Assembly: GCF_029892105.1 (NCBI RefSeq)
Contig: NZ_JARZAJ010000015.1
Coordinates: 62,001 to 126,000, forward strand
Length of the DNA stretch: 64,000 nucleotides
DNA from: Kitasatospora sp. GP82
GTDB taxonomy: Bacteria > Actinomycetota > Actinomycetes > Streptomycetales > Streptomycetaceae
Direction: 5' to 3'
The translations under genes were made by a program, and so were the position numbers. Under the pieces are notes generated by a model. That model had not been told where the DNA came from. It saw nothing but the letters and a program-made list of their open reading frames with translations, and searched no databases. Each line of letters opens with the position of its first letter. Positions within the stretch are counted from its first letter, which is position 1. Below, piece after piece: positions 57,401-64,000 of this stretch.

Positions 57401-58810
57401 TCAGCGGTACGGATTCTCCGAGGCCGGCGGCGGCGGCTCCGGCTGGTAGTACTGCGGCGGCTGCTGACCCTGCGGCCCCTGCGGATACGGCTGGTACTGC
57501 TGCTGCCCGCCCGGAGGCACATACCCCACCGGACCGCCGGGCCCACCGGACCCGGCGGACCCGCCCGGAGCGCCAGGGCCACCAGACCCGCGCCCACCCG
57601 AACGGCGGACCACCAGCACCACACCCACGATCACCAGCAGCGCAACAACCCCGATGACCGCATAAACGGCCATCGAGACGCCCCCGCCGTCCTCCTTCTT
57701 CAGCGGCGCAGCCTGCTGCTGCCCACTCCCCTTGCCACTCCCGTCACCGGGCGCCGCCGACTGCGACGCCCCACCGTCCCCGCCATCGGGACCCCCCTGC
57801 GACTCCACCCGCCCCAACAACGGGTTGTCCTTCGACCCACCGTCAACAGCCGGGTTCGGCGCCAACGCCTTCGAGGGCGACGCAATCCCGTACCCGTAAC
57901 TGTTGTTCGGCACCTTCGAGCCATCGGGCGGCGCCACCGCCGACTTGATCATCCGATTGATGACCTGCCCCGCCGACAAATCCGGATACTTGGACCGGAT
58001 CAGCGCCGCGATGGCCGAGACGTAGGCGGTGGCGTCCGAGGTTCCATCGGCCGCACGGTAGTCACTCTCAGATTTATTTCCTGCGGAGTAGATACCCACG
58101 CCGGGGGCCGCCAACGTAATCTCTGGCCCGCGGTTCGACTTCTCCCAAATATTTCCCTGCTGATCAACGGCAGCAACGGCTACCACCCCAGGAACAGCCG
58201 CAGGGTAATTTACCGGCGTATTATGGTTCCCAAGGTTGCCAGCGCCGCCAACAAGGACAACGTCTTTGTCAATGGCGTACTTTATTGCCGCACGAACTGC
58301 AGAATCAGCGCCACCACCGAAAGACATATTGATCACCTTGGCACCGTGATCGACTGCGAATCTCAGCGCCTCGGGGAGCCTGTCCTGCCCACCGTTGATA
58401 TCACCGGAAGGAGAAATAGCGATACGCACGGGTAGAATCTTCGCCTTAGGTGCCAGGCCGATGATTCCCGCCTGATCGCCATGCCCATGGCCAGCGATCA
58501 AGCTAGCCATTCCCGTACCGTGACCAAGCTTGTCAACGGTCCCGTCACCCTGCTCACCCGAAAAATCCATTCCGGGGAGAACCTGACCCGCAAGGTCCTG
58601 ATGGTCGGCTTCCACACCGCTGTCGATAACAGCAACCACCACGCCGTCGCCCTGGCTGATAGGCCAGACCTTGTTTGCCACATCATACTTCTTGATTGCC
58701 CACTGCCCGTCGCGGATATTATCCGCGCTGGCAGGCCCTGCGCTGAGGCCCCAGAGCAGGGCTCCTGCTGCGAGCACGGCCATACCGCGCACCGGTCGGC
58801 TGGTCGTCAA
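57401..58810 (-). CDS. mycP: Type VII secretion-associated serine protease mycosin
   Basis: A membrane-anchored subtilisin (S8) of 469 residues linked to ESX/T7SS complexes. A signal peptide (1-29) is followed by catalytic Asp63 (VIDSG), His97 (GHGTGMA), Asn192 and Ser258 (GTSDAT). A linker, one TM (about 379-401) and a Gly/Pro/Gln-rich cytosolic tail complete it. No ecc genes are in the window. The segment 58060-58700 has visibly lower GC than its surroundings, so part of the gene may have been acquired or recombined. Confidence 0.93.
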   Translation of the reverse strand: MTTSRPVRGMAVLAAGALLWGLSAGPASADNIRDGQWAIKKYDVANKVWPISQGDGVVVAVIDSGVEADHQDLAGQVLPGMDFSGEQGDGTVDKLGHGTGMASLIAGHGHGDQAGIIGLAPKAKILPVRIAISPSGDINGGQDRLPEALRFAVDHGAKVINMSFGGGADSAVRAAIKYAIDKDVVLVGGAGNLGNHNTPVNYPAAVPGVVAVAAVDQQGNIWEKSNRGPEITLAAPGVGIYSAGNKSESDYRAADGTSDATAYVSAIAALIRSKYPDLSAGQVINRMIKSAVAPPDGSKVPNNSYGYGIASPSKALAPNPAVDGGSKDNPLLGRVESQGGPDGGDGGASQSAAPGDGSGKGSGQQQAAPLKKEDGGGVSMAVYAVIGVVALLVIVGVVLVVRRSGGRGSGGPGAPGGSAGSGGPGGPVGYVPPGGQQQYQPYPQGPQGQQPPQYYQPEPPPPASENPYR

Positions 58811-58834
58811 GCCTAGTCACCCCACTCGTTGAAG

Positions 58835-58872
58835 CGGCCGTCCCACAGACATCGCGATCTGCGGGACGGCCG
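58835..58872 (-). terminator. Terminator between the WXG100 gene and mycP
   Basis: The 15-bp stem 58835-58849 with 58858-58872 (one mismatch), loop 8 nt, lies in the 92-nt gap. It suggests that mycP is uncoupled from, or attenuated relative to, the WXG gene. Confidence 0.7.
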
Positions 58873-58902
58873 GTCAGGTCCGACTGTCCTACGGGCAGAG
58901 AA

Positions 58903-60285
58903 TCATTCCACCACGTTCGGGTTGGCCTTCTCCTCCGACACCCAGGTTTCGGCGTCCTCGACCAGGTAGTCGGGACGCTCGCCGCCCTTCTTCTTGTCCT
59001 TCTTGCCGGCCTTCCCGCCCCCGGGCATCCCATGCCCGGCACCGCCGGGGCCCGTCTGACCGGCCTGCGCACGACTCCGGCCGATGCCCGAGCCGCCTTC
59101 GGTGAACGAGCGTCGCCCGGCCCCGCCGGATCCGGCCTCGCCCGCCGCCCCGCCCGAACGCTTCCCCAGACCCTGGCCCGGACGAGCACCTCCTGCAGCA
59201 CCGCCGACGCCACCGTCAGCACCACGCATACCGCCGGCACCGAACGCACCGCCACCGCGAACCGCGCTACCTCCACCCTCAGCACCGAGGGCACTGCGCC
59301 CCGAAGCGCCGCGGCCGCCAGATGCACCAGCTTTGGCCCCGCCGGCGAGCCCCCCGCCGCCGAGACCTCCCCCGACCACGCCCGAGAAGCCGCCGCCCCC
59401 CGGAATACCGCTGGTGCCGGTGGCACCGCCTCCTCCTCCGGGAGCGAGCGGCCCGCCCCCGACACCCCCCGCCTTCGGCATCGTCACGCCACCGTCGATC
59501 CCCGTGCCAGGGCCGACATTTCCGGGGGACGGGGCATGGGGAGCCGGATTGGCCGTACCGCCCCTGATTCCAGGATCGGTCGGCGCAACGGCGACCGGCC
59601 TGGGCGACTCCGGGCTGTGACCGGAGCGAGAGCTGGAAGACCGGGGACTGGATTGCGCGTCACCCGTATTGCCAGCCGCTCCAGCAAGTCCCATACCGGC
59701 GCCGACAAACAAGCCGCTGATCGCCTCGGCTCCGGAGGAGTCCGGGGGCGGAATATCTGTCGGGTCATCAATTCCAGGTCGCGGTGGCTTCAAATTCGCA
59801 GAACCCGCACGGTACTTGGCCGCCAGGGTCTCCATGACGGCGACGGCCTGGGCCTTCTTGGCGTCGGCGACGGTAGTGCGGGTGTCCTCGTTGTCCACGC
59901 CTACCGCGGACTTGGCGGTGTCGCTGATGGCGTCGCCGACCTTGTCCAGGAAGTCGGGTTCTTCGGGCATGTCGTGTTTGGCCTGGTCGATCGCCTCGGA
60001 CATCATCTGGAGCGTGACGGCGGCGTCGTTGGCGTAGGCGGCGACGTTGTTGACGCTGTTGGCCAGCTTGGTCATCTTGCTGTAGAAGGCGTCGCTGGTG
60101 GCGCCCTCCCAGGATGATGTGGCGTCGCCCGAGGCGGTGTTGAGGGCGGTACGGATCTGCTTGAGGGTGGCGGCGGCCTTGCGCCAGGGGTCGCTGGCGG
60201 ACATGACCCCGCCCGAGTCCATGGATTGGACCATGCGGCGCATGTCACCGTGGCTGTAGCCGTTGAAGTTCGTGAAGTCACTCAT
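58903..60285 (-). CDS. WXG100/PPE-like T7SS protein with Gly-rich tail
   Basis: A 460-residue protein. The N-terminal helical domain has W59-E-G61 (SSWEGATSDAF) in the helix-turn-helix position, followed by a second helical segment to about 170, a Pro/Ser linker, a 190-residue Gly/Ala-rich region, a Lys-rich KKDKKKGG, and the C-terminal motif PDYLVEDAETW, seen at the end of many actinobacterial T7SS-associated proteins. It is likely exported or complex-associated. It is grouped with a WXG-like gene upstream and mycP downstream. Confidence 0.82.
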   Translation of the reverse strand: MSDFTNFNGYSHGDMRRMVQSMDSGGVMSASDPWRKAAATLKQIRTALNTASGDATSSWEGATSDAFYSKMTKLANSVNNVAAYANDAAVTLQMMSEAIDQAKHDMPEEPDFLDKVGDAISDTAKSAVGVDNEDTRTTVADAKKAQAVAVMETLAAKYRAGSANLKPPRPGIDDPTDIPPPDSSGAEAISGLFVGAGMGLAGAAGNTGDAQSSPRSSSSRSGHSPESPRPVAVAPTDPGIRGGTANPAPHAPSPGNVGPGTGIDGGVTMPKAGGVGGGPLAPGGGGGATGTSGIPGGGGFSGVVGGGLGGGGLAGGAKAGASGGRGASGRSALGAEGGGSAVRGGGAFGAGGMRGADGGVGGAAGGARPGQGLGKRSGGAAGEAGSGGAGRRSFTEGGSGIGRSRAQAGQTGPGGAGHGMPGGGKAGKKDKKKGGERPDYLVEDAETWVSEEKANPNVVE

Positions 60286-60373
60286 GCTCGGACGCCTCCC
60301 GTCCCCGTGTTGGTCCTCTTCGCCCTGGCAGCGGTGCCGACCGCACGGCTCCCGCTACCCACGACGCCCGTGC

Positions 60374-60868
60374 CTACCACGTCGGTTGCGGGTCGCCGCT
60401 GCCCGCCGGAGCGCTGCCGGCGGGGGCCTTCGGCGAGGGTGCCTGGCCGGAGGTGCCGGTGCGGGAGCCGTAGGCGGCCCGGGTGACGGCCGCCGAGGGG
60501 TTGCCGACCGACCAGCCGTCGGAGCCGACCTTGAGGTGGCGGGCGGTTTCGTCCTCCTGCTCCTCGTAGTTGGCGGCGGTGAGGTCGGCCTTGCGCTGGG
60601 CCTCGTCAATCGCGTCCTGGAGCGCGTTGAGTACGTCGCGCAGGCCGTCGCGCATTGCCTCGTACTTGTCGTGCAGCGCCTCGGCCTCGGCGAAGCTGCC
60701 GAACGCGGCGCGGCCGACACCGCTCTGCCCATGCGTCCGCGTGCCGTCCGCGCTCGTCTGGAACTCGCTCAGCAGACCTCGCACCTGCGTGGCGAAAGCC
60801 CGCAGGCCGTCCACCTCGACGCGGTAGCCGGCTCCCGAGCCCCCGCTCGAACCGCTCCCCGTGCTCAC
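60374..60868 (-). CDS. Small helical ESX-like protein
   Basis: A 164-residue protein with one long helical domain (YRVEVDGLRAFATQVRGLL, EALHDKYEAMRDGLRDVLNA, IDEAQRKADLTAANYEEQE) and a Pro/Ser/Gly-rich tail. There is no strict WXG; it resembles EspC or WXG-partner proteins. The start is GTG 60868 with GGGGGAGG nine nt upstream. It is the first gene of the minus-strand T7SS-like group, 88 nt before the WXG100 gene. Confidence 0.72.
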   Translation of the reverse strand: MSTGSGSSGGSGAGYRVEVDGLRAFATQVRGLLSEFQTSADGTRTHGQSGVGRAAFGSFAEAEALHDKYEAMRDGLRDVLNALQDAIDEAQRKADLTAANYEEQEDETARHLKVGSDGWSVGNPSAAVTRAAYGSRTGTSGQAPSPKAPAGSAPAGSGDPQPTW

Positions 60869-60918
60869 GACCTCGTACCTCCCCCGTACCTTCTCTGACT
60901 TCCGTACCCTCAGCACCG

Positions 60919-60953
60919 GCAGTACCCGCAGTACCGGAGGCACCCGCAGTACC
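60919..60953. repeat. Three copies of GCAGTACC upstream of the ESX-like gene
   Basis: GCAGTACC at 60919-60926, 60928-60935 and 60946-60953. It sits about 50-85 nt upstream of the GTG start and may be an operator or slippage repeat. Confidence 0.6.
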
Positions 60954-61154
60954 GATCGAACTGTCCGTCACCCACCATGACCGGCCGCTGACCCTCATGT
61001 CTAACACATGTCAGTGACCGTCAGAACGCCGCCTTGCAACTGGAGCTGCGCCCCCGGCTTCGACCGGCTCGCACAGACCCCGGCAGCACGGCTCCCGCCA
61101 TCCCCATACCCACGCCTGAGCAGCCGAATTCCACCGATTTCCGTCGCCGTCCCG

Positions 61155-61844
61155 TCAACAACCCCCCACTGCGGCCGCCAGGGCCCGCCGGCAGAGCGAG
61201 TCAGCCCTCCGGGTGGTCTCCGGCAGGCGGTAGGACGGTGCCAACTCCAGTGCCATGTCGACGGCTTCGTCGAGGCAGATGCGGTGTCCGACCGAGACGA
61301 AGACGGGCTTCACGCCCGGCCGGGTACGGAGTGCCCGGCCGACCTCTTCTCCGGTGTCCGTGTCGTGCAGCGGCGCCGAGGCCCCGCGTTCGGGGCCCGG
61401 CTGCTCGTAGGTGAAGGTGAACGGGGTCTTGGCCACACCCATGGTCCGCAGGCCGCCGAGCACTCCGAGGTGGCTGGCGAGGCCCAGGCGCCGCGGATGG
61501 GCGAGGCCGTATCCGTCGCAGACGACGAGGTCGGGGGTGCGGCCCAGGCCGGCCAGGGCTTCCAGCACCGTGGGCAGTTCGCGGAAGGCCAGCAGACCGG
61601 GGATGTACGGGAAGCTGATCCGACCGACCGCCGTGGCCTCCTCGACCACCTCCAGGGTCGACCTCTCCAGCAGAACGGCGGCAGCCGCCACCACGTCCCG
61701 CTCGTCGTCGTACGCGACGTCGACGCCGGCCACCAGCGAGACCTCGGCGGCCCCGGGCCCGTACGGCTCGACCAGCGCCCGCAGGCGCTCCTGCTCGGCC
61801 CTCGCCTCGGCCTCGGTCGCAGGCCAGTCCACGAGCACAGCCAC
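61155..61844 (-). CDS. nfi: Endonuclease V
   Basis: Cuts DNA (or RNA) near deaminated bases such as inosine. The 229-residue protein has the catalytic AGVDVAYDDE, FPYIPGLLAFRELPTVLEAL (wedge P-Y-I-P), LVVCDGYGLAHPRRLGLASH and VSVGHRICLDEAV. The start is GTG 61844 with GGGGGA seven nt upstream. A full-length family member, unconnected functionally to its T7SS-like neighbours. Confidence 0.95.
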   Translation of the reverse strand: MAVLVDWPATEAEARAEQERLRALVEPYGPGAAEVSLVAGVDVAYDDERDVVAAAAVLLERSTLEVVEEATAVGRISFPYIPGLLAFRELPTVLEALAGLGRTPDLVVCDGYGLAHPRRLGLASHLGVLGGLRTMGVAKTPFTFTYEQPGPERGASAPLHDTDTGEEVGRALRTRPGVKPVFVSVGHRICLDEAVDMALELAPSYRLPETTRRADSLCRRALAAAVGGC

Positions 61845-61997
61845 GGTTCGATCCCCCAACGACGACGAGCACACTTCGAGGCTCCACCGTACCGACCGCC
61901 CCACCCCTCCCCAACTACCCTGCGTAGCATGGCATGCGGTATCAGTAAGGTTGTGGACGCAGGACCAACCTCACGACCCAGGACGGGAAGGGGAGCG

Positions 61998-62507
61998 ATG
62001 CACGCCGCCGGTGGAGCCTCACTTAAGGTGGATCCGTACGGTCTCGCGAAGGTCGGCCGCCATACACAGGAGGTGGCCGCCGCGATGCCCGCCGAGATCG
62101 TCCGTATGCAGGGGCCGTCCGAGGAGGCGGTGGGCGGCCTGTCGGGCTGGCGTACGGGCAGGGCGCTGGCCGAGTGCACCGAGTCCTGGGCGGGCTGCCT
62201 CCGCGCACTGGCCGCCGAGGTGGACGCCAACGGCGCCAATCTGATCACGACGGCCCAGAACTACGCGGCGGCCGACGCCGCGGCCCACGAGGCCCTGCCC
62301 GGACCGTCGTACGGCGCCCCACCGGTGCCGCACAACGGCACCCCGCCCGAGCCCCGCAACGGCACCCCGTCCGCACAGGCCCCGGCGCCGCTCGCACAAG
62401 CCCCGGCGCAGGCCCCGGCACCGGCCGCCCGGATCCCCGCCCCGCACGAGCAGCTCGCCGCCCCGCACGAGCAGGCAGCCGTCGGCCTGCGGGGCGGCGG
62501 TCACTGA
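61998..62507 (+). CDS. EspC-like helical protein with Pro-rich tail
   Basis: A 169-residue protein. The N-terminal 95 residues are helical (LKVDPYGLAKVGRHTQEVAA, CTESWAGCLRALAAEVDANG), ESX-secretion-associated type. The tail is Ala/Pro/Gln repeats (PAQAPAP, AAPHEQ twice). The stop overlaps the next ATG (TGATG), so it is coupled to the hydrolase gene and probably acts as its secretion or binding partner. Confidence 0.72.
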   Translation: MHAAGGASLKVDPYGLAKVGRHTQEVAAAMPAEIVRMQGPSEEAVGGLSGWRTGRALAECTESWAGCLRALAAEVDANGANLITTAQNYAAADAAAHEALPGPSYGAPPVPHNGTPPEPRNGTPSAQAPAPLAQAPAQAPAPAARIPAPHEQLAAPHEQAAVGLRGGGH

Positions 62508-64000
62508 TGGTCGACTTCGGCACACTGCACTCGGCCCGTCCCGGCGCCCTCCGCGCCGCCGCCGATGCCTACGACGCGCTCGGCCTGGCGAACGAGGTCC
62601 ACCACGAGGTAATCAAGGACGCGGTCCGCTGGATCTCCCACGGCGGCAACTGGACCGGCTCGGCCGCCGAGGCCGCGACCACCGCCCTGACCCGCACCAA
62701 CCGTCGTCTCGACGGCTCGCACACCGCCCTGCAGGGCATGGGCATCCTGCTCCGCAACGCCGCCGAAGCCTTCGAACTCGCCCAGGCCAAGCTCCTTTCG
62801 GCCGCGGACGAGGCGGGCCGCGCCGGGTTCACGGTAGGGCCCGACGGGGTCGTCGGCTTTCCGCCACCGCGTGCGGCGGACCGGCACGACCCGGACTACC
62901 ACGACCACGCCCCCTCCGTCCGAGCCCGTGCACTCACCACCCGGATCAGCGCTGCCATCGCCGAGGCGGACGCCGCCGACCGCCAAGTCGCCGCACTGCT
63001 CGACCGGTTGGCGGTGAGCGCACGCGACGGCTTCGCACTCGGCCCGGACGCGGCCGCCACCCGCCTCGACCGCATCCGCAGTCTCGGCCGGAAGCTGACC
63101 GACGCCGGCTGGCCGGCCGCCGACGCCACACCCGCGCAGGTGCACGACTGGTGGCAGGGCCTCACGCCGGCCGAGCAGCAGCGGCTGATCACCGACCACC
63201 CCGACCTGCTCGGCGGTCTCGACGGCGTCCCGGCCGCCGCCCGCGACCAGGCCAACCGCCTCGTACTGGCACGGCTGCTCGACACCTACCGGAGCCGCCC
63301 GCAGCCGCTCTCCCCCGCCGATCAGCGGAAGTTGGACGGCTTCGAGACCATCCAGCGCCGACTGACCGGCGGCTTCCCGGACGGCGGCGGACCCGGCTCC
63401 CGGCCGCCGCTCCTGCTCCTGGCCCTCGGCGAACAGGGCCAGGGCCGAGCCGTTCTCAGCTGGGGCGACCCGGACACCGCCCGCCACGTCTCCGCTCTCG
63501 TGCCCGGCCTCAACAGCACGCTCGCCGGGATCGGCGCCGGCGACGCCTCCACCGCCCTGCGGGTCCACGCAGCCGCCGCACAGGCGCAGTCGGACGCCGG
63601 CGAGGTGCCCAGTACCGCCTCGATCATCTGGCTCGGTTACGACGCACCCCTGTTGGACGGCGCCTCCGTCGCCTCCATGGACCGGGCCGTGGAGGGCGCC
63701 GCGGCGTACGACCGCTTCCTGTCCGGTCTGCGCAGCAGCCACCAGGGGCCCGAGCCCGCGCACGTCACCGCGATCGGGCACAGCTACGGCTCGCTGCTGG
63801 TCGGTCAGGCCGCCCAGCGGACCAGCCGGCTGTCCGCCGACGACGTCGTCCTGGTCGGCAGCCCGGGGACCGGCGCCGAGCGGGCGTCCCAATTCAGCGT
63901 CGGCGCCGACCATGTGTACGTGGGATCGGCCGGCCACGACCCGGTCAGCCATCTGCCCTCGCCGAGGGACCTCGTCGCCACCGGTGTCGGTGCGGTCGTC
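62507..64000 (+). CDS. Alpha/beta hydrolase (DUF1023 type), truncated by the window edge
   Basis: At least 498 residues, with no stop before the right edge. A WXG-like helical N-terminus (ALRAAADAYDALGLANEV, SHGGNWTGSAAEAA with W-T-G) is followed by a helical middle and, from about residue 300, the PF06259-type hydrolase: LGYDAPLLDGAS, the nucleophile Ser426 in GHSYGSLL and the acid-region VLVGSPGTGAERA. It is likely T7SS-exported or envelope-acting, by its N-terminus and its coupled partner. The C-terminus and catalytic His are outside the window. Confidence 0.85.
   Translation, partial: MVDFGTLHSARPGALRAAADAYDALGLANEVHHEVIKDAVRWISHGGNWTGSAAEAATTALTRTNRRLDGSHTALQGMGILLRNAAEAFELAQAKLLSAADEAGRAGFTVGPDGVVGFPPPRAADRHDPDYHDHAPSVRARALTTRISAAIAEADAADRQVAALLDRLAVSARDGFALGPDAAATRLDRIRSLGRKLTDAGWPAADATPAQVHDWWQGLTPAEQQRLITDHPDLLGGLDGVPAAARDQANRLVLARLLDTYRSRPQPLSPADQRKLDGFETIQRRLTGGFPDGGGPGSRPPLLLLALGEQGQGRAVLSWGDPDTARHVSALVPGLNSTLAGIGAGDASTALRVHAAAAQAQSDAGEVPSTASIIWLGYDAPLLDGASVASMDRAVEGAAAYDRFLSGLRSSHQGPEPAHVTAIGHSYGSLLVGQAAQRTSRLSADDVVLVGSPGTGAERASQFSVGADHVYVGSAGHDPVSHLPSPRDLVATGVGAVV

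Overview
The window is high-GC actinobacterial DNA, almost certainly from a Streptomyces or Kitasatospora chromosome. The grounds are strong G/C third-position codon use, GTG and TTG starts, a cslA-glxA-GH6 glycan locus, DasR-type dre operators beside GlcNAc PTS genes, a mec-cysO-cysM cysteine locus, and solitary type VII secretion (T7SS) components. Most of it looks like conserved chromosomal core with small accessory or decaying patches (about 34.1-35.7 kb, 49.8-52 kb, 55.7-57.3 kb and 57.3-64 kb).

Layout. 0.3-4.8 kb: a PAS-GGDEF-EAL cyclic-di-GMP protein, a luciferase-like oxidoreductase and a DedA membrane protein. 5-16.3 kb: surface-glycan region with a Tat-type polysaccharide deacetylase lipoprotein, cellulose-synthase-like cslA (carrying a TTA codon), radical copper oxidase glxA, a convergent GH6 glucanase, then ung, a HAD phosphatase, an AA10 LPMO ending in a LAxTG sorting signal, and a Gfo/Idh/MocA oxidoreductase. 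16.4-18.4 kb: a two-gene WXG100/EspC-like T7SS substrate pair. 18.5-23 kb: a hypothetical protein, DUF6412, a YidC paralogue that appears frameshifted, adenosine deaminase and DUF445. 23-28.5 kb: nucleotide-sugar dehydrogenase plus GT2 (4-nt overlap) and a three-gene ABC exporter. 28.8-34 kb: class A PBP, a possible polyproline leader peptide before an EamA transporter, GroES-like protein, DUF3618 and Bcp peroxiredoxin.

34.1-35.8 kb: an orphan CBM5/12 fragment, an HNH endonuclease with three tandem N-terminal repeats, and a tRNA gene with an apparent UAG anticodon on a short-variable-loop body. 35.85-37.8 kb: rdgB, a small lipoprotein, rph. 37.8-41.4 kb: GlcNAc PTS (EIIB and two EIIC) under one single and one perfectly palindromic double dre site. 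41.5-47.6 kb: MBL hydrolase, HTH protein, cysM-cysO with a probably leaderless cysteine-type leader peptide, mec, amino-acid permease, DUF2017 and clpS. 47.8-49.8 kb: pncB and pncA for NAD salvage. 49.8-57.3 kb: AbiEi-like protein, CDF exporter, sigma-like protein, DUF2332, DinB, GNAT genes and GNAT debris. 57.3-64 kb: a second T7SS-related island (mycosin protease and two WXG-like proteins), endonuclease V, and an EspC-like protein overlapping an alpha/beta hydrolase that runs off the right edge.

The genes work together in three main ways. The glycan locus makes, oxidises, trims and anchors surface polysaccharide. The PTS genes import GlcNAc and are de-repressed through DasR. CysM, CysO and Mec form a sulfide-carrier-protein route to cysteine that is probably controlled by translation of a Cys-containing leader. 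Intergenic regions hold an unusually complete set of strong inverted-repeat terminators, many of them bidirectional.
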